Below, one piece after another: positions 14,581 to 14,821 of a stretch of 14,821 nucleotides of DNA. Every line of letters begins with the position of its first letter. The stretch's first letter is position 1. The stretch lies in the NCBI GenBank assembly GCA_021786815.1, contig JAJYMR010000316.1, forward strand, positions 1 through 14,821. The letters are read 5' to 3'. Source of the DNA: Deltaproteobacteria bacterium. GTDB taxonomy: Bacteria; Desulfobacterota; Binatia; Binatales; Binataceae. The notes beneath the pieces are model-generated. The model worked only from the letters and a program-made list of their open reading frames with translations, had not been told where the DNA came from and ran no database searches. The position numbers and the translations under genes were made by a program.

Positions 14581-14634
14581 TCCCTGGGCCGGCGCGGGAT
14601 TCCGATAGCACCGCTCGCGCGGAACCGGCCGGGA
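14581..14634 (+). other. Imperfect inverted repeat between scpA and scpB
   Basis: TCCC plus GGCCGG (14581-14592) can pair with CCGGCC plus GGGA (14625-14634), giving about 10 bp with a 2-base bulge and a loop of about 32 bases. There is no T-tract. It could attenuate or stabilise the transcript between scpA and scpB, or be a chance product of high GC content. Confidence 0.25.
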
Positions 14635-14675
14635 CAGCCTTACGGCGGCGCGCGGCGCACGACGAGTGATTGATC

Positions 14676-14681
14676 GAGGGG
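14676..14681 (+). promoter_or_regulatory. Ribosome-binding site of scpB
   Basis: GAGGGG lies 4 bases before GTG 14686 and supports that codon as the scpB start. Confidence 0.6.
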
Positions 14682-14685
14682 TTTC

Positions 14686-14821
14686 GTGGACGAGGCAAGA
14701 CTTAAAGCGATACTTGAAAGTCTTTTGTTCGCCGCCGGCGAGCCGGTTTCGCTCAGCCGCCTGGCGGCGGTGATGGATACGGTTTCACGCGACGAATTGA
14801 AGCGCGCGCTTGCCGCCCTTA
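14686..14821 (+). CDS. scpB: Segregation and condensation protein B ScpB (5' part only, runs off the window)
   Basis: The first 45 residues are visible from GTG 14686. The start reads (M)DEARLKAILESLLFAAGEPV, and 'LKAILESLLFAAGEPVSLSRLA' is the typical first helix of the ScpB winged-helix domain. It is followed by DELKRALAAL, matching the family pattern of a second helix. ScpB dimers bind the ScpA linker and regulate the SMC ring. The position directly after scpA supports the call. The rest lies outside the window, so completeness cannot be judged. Confidence 0.9.
   Translation, partial: MDEARLKAILESLLFAAGEPVSLSRLAAVMDTVSRDELKRALAAL

Noticed and set aside
1..14821. CRISPR array, tRNA, rRNA, insertion sequence or prophage
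   Set aside because: I saw no regularly spaced repeats, no tRNA-like cloverleaf, no rRNA stretch and no transposase or phage gene. The only tyrosine recombinase sits in a housekeeping operon and matches XerD, not a phage integrase.

Overview
The window is high-GC bacterial chromosome with mostly tight, overlapping gene packing. A mutS, amidase, glnD, xerD, site-2 protease, scpA, scpB order, a periplasmic-type amidase with an AMIN domain, and glnD-based nitrogen signalling suggest a Gram-negative bacterium. From memory of gene order, it most resembles deltaproteobacterial-type lineages (Desulfobacterota, Binatota and relatives). That placement is inference, not something shown by the sequence.

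Region 1 (1-1490) is the accessory-looking part. After the tail of an unidentified gene (1-87) comes a small gene for a seven-cysteine, zinc-ribbon-like protein (143-373), with a good sigma70-type promoter only a few bases upstream. A second copy lies exactly 1035 bp further on (1139-1410). It keeps all seven cysteines and a 95-bp core of perfect identity, but it has lost its -10 box and its start codon. Between the copies, on the minus strand, is a small secreted protein with a predicted beta-sandwich repeat-like domain (493-933).

Region 2 (1491-3434) is a minus-strand cluster: a GNAT-like acyltransferase, a MobA-type nucleotidyltransferase, and a secreted protein of unknown function whose ATG overlaps the mobA stop codon (ATGA). 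The cluster is separated from the next minus-strand gene by a strong hairpin terminator at 3686-3716.

Region 3 (3738-5246) is a single NAD(P)-dependent aldehyde dehydrogenase on the minus strand. It is divergent from the long plus-strand run that follows.

Region 4 (5464-14821) is a plus-strand, probably co-transcribed block: mutS (mismatch repair), an N-acetylmuramoyl-L-alanine amidase (cell separation), glnD (PII uridylylation, nitrogen status), a XerD-like tyrosine recombinase (dimer resolution), an M50 site-2 protease, scpA and the start of scpB (condensin partners of SMC). Three junctions are 4-base overlaps (GTGA, GTGA, TTGA), so translational coupling is likely. XerD and ScpAB both serve chromosome segregation, the amidase serves cell separation, and MutS serves replication fidelity. 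The block therefore reads as a housekeeping cell-cycle cluster with nitrogen sensing embedded in it.

I found no tRNA, rRNA, CRISPR array, transposase or phage gene. The least explained part of the window is the duplicated cysteine-rich mini-gene and the two secreted proteins beside it.
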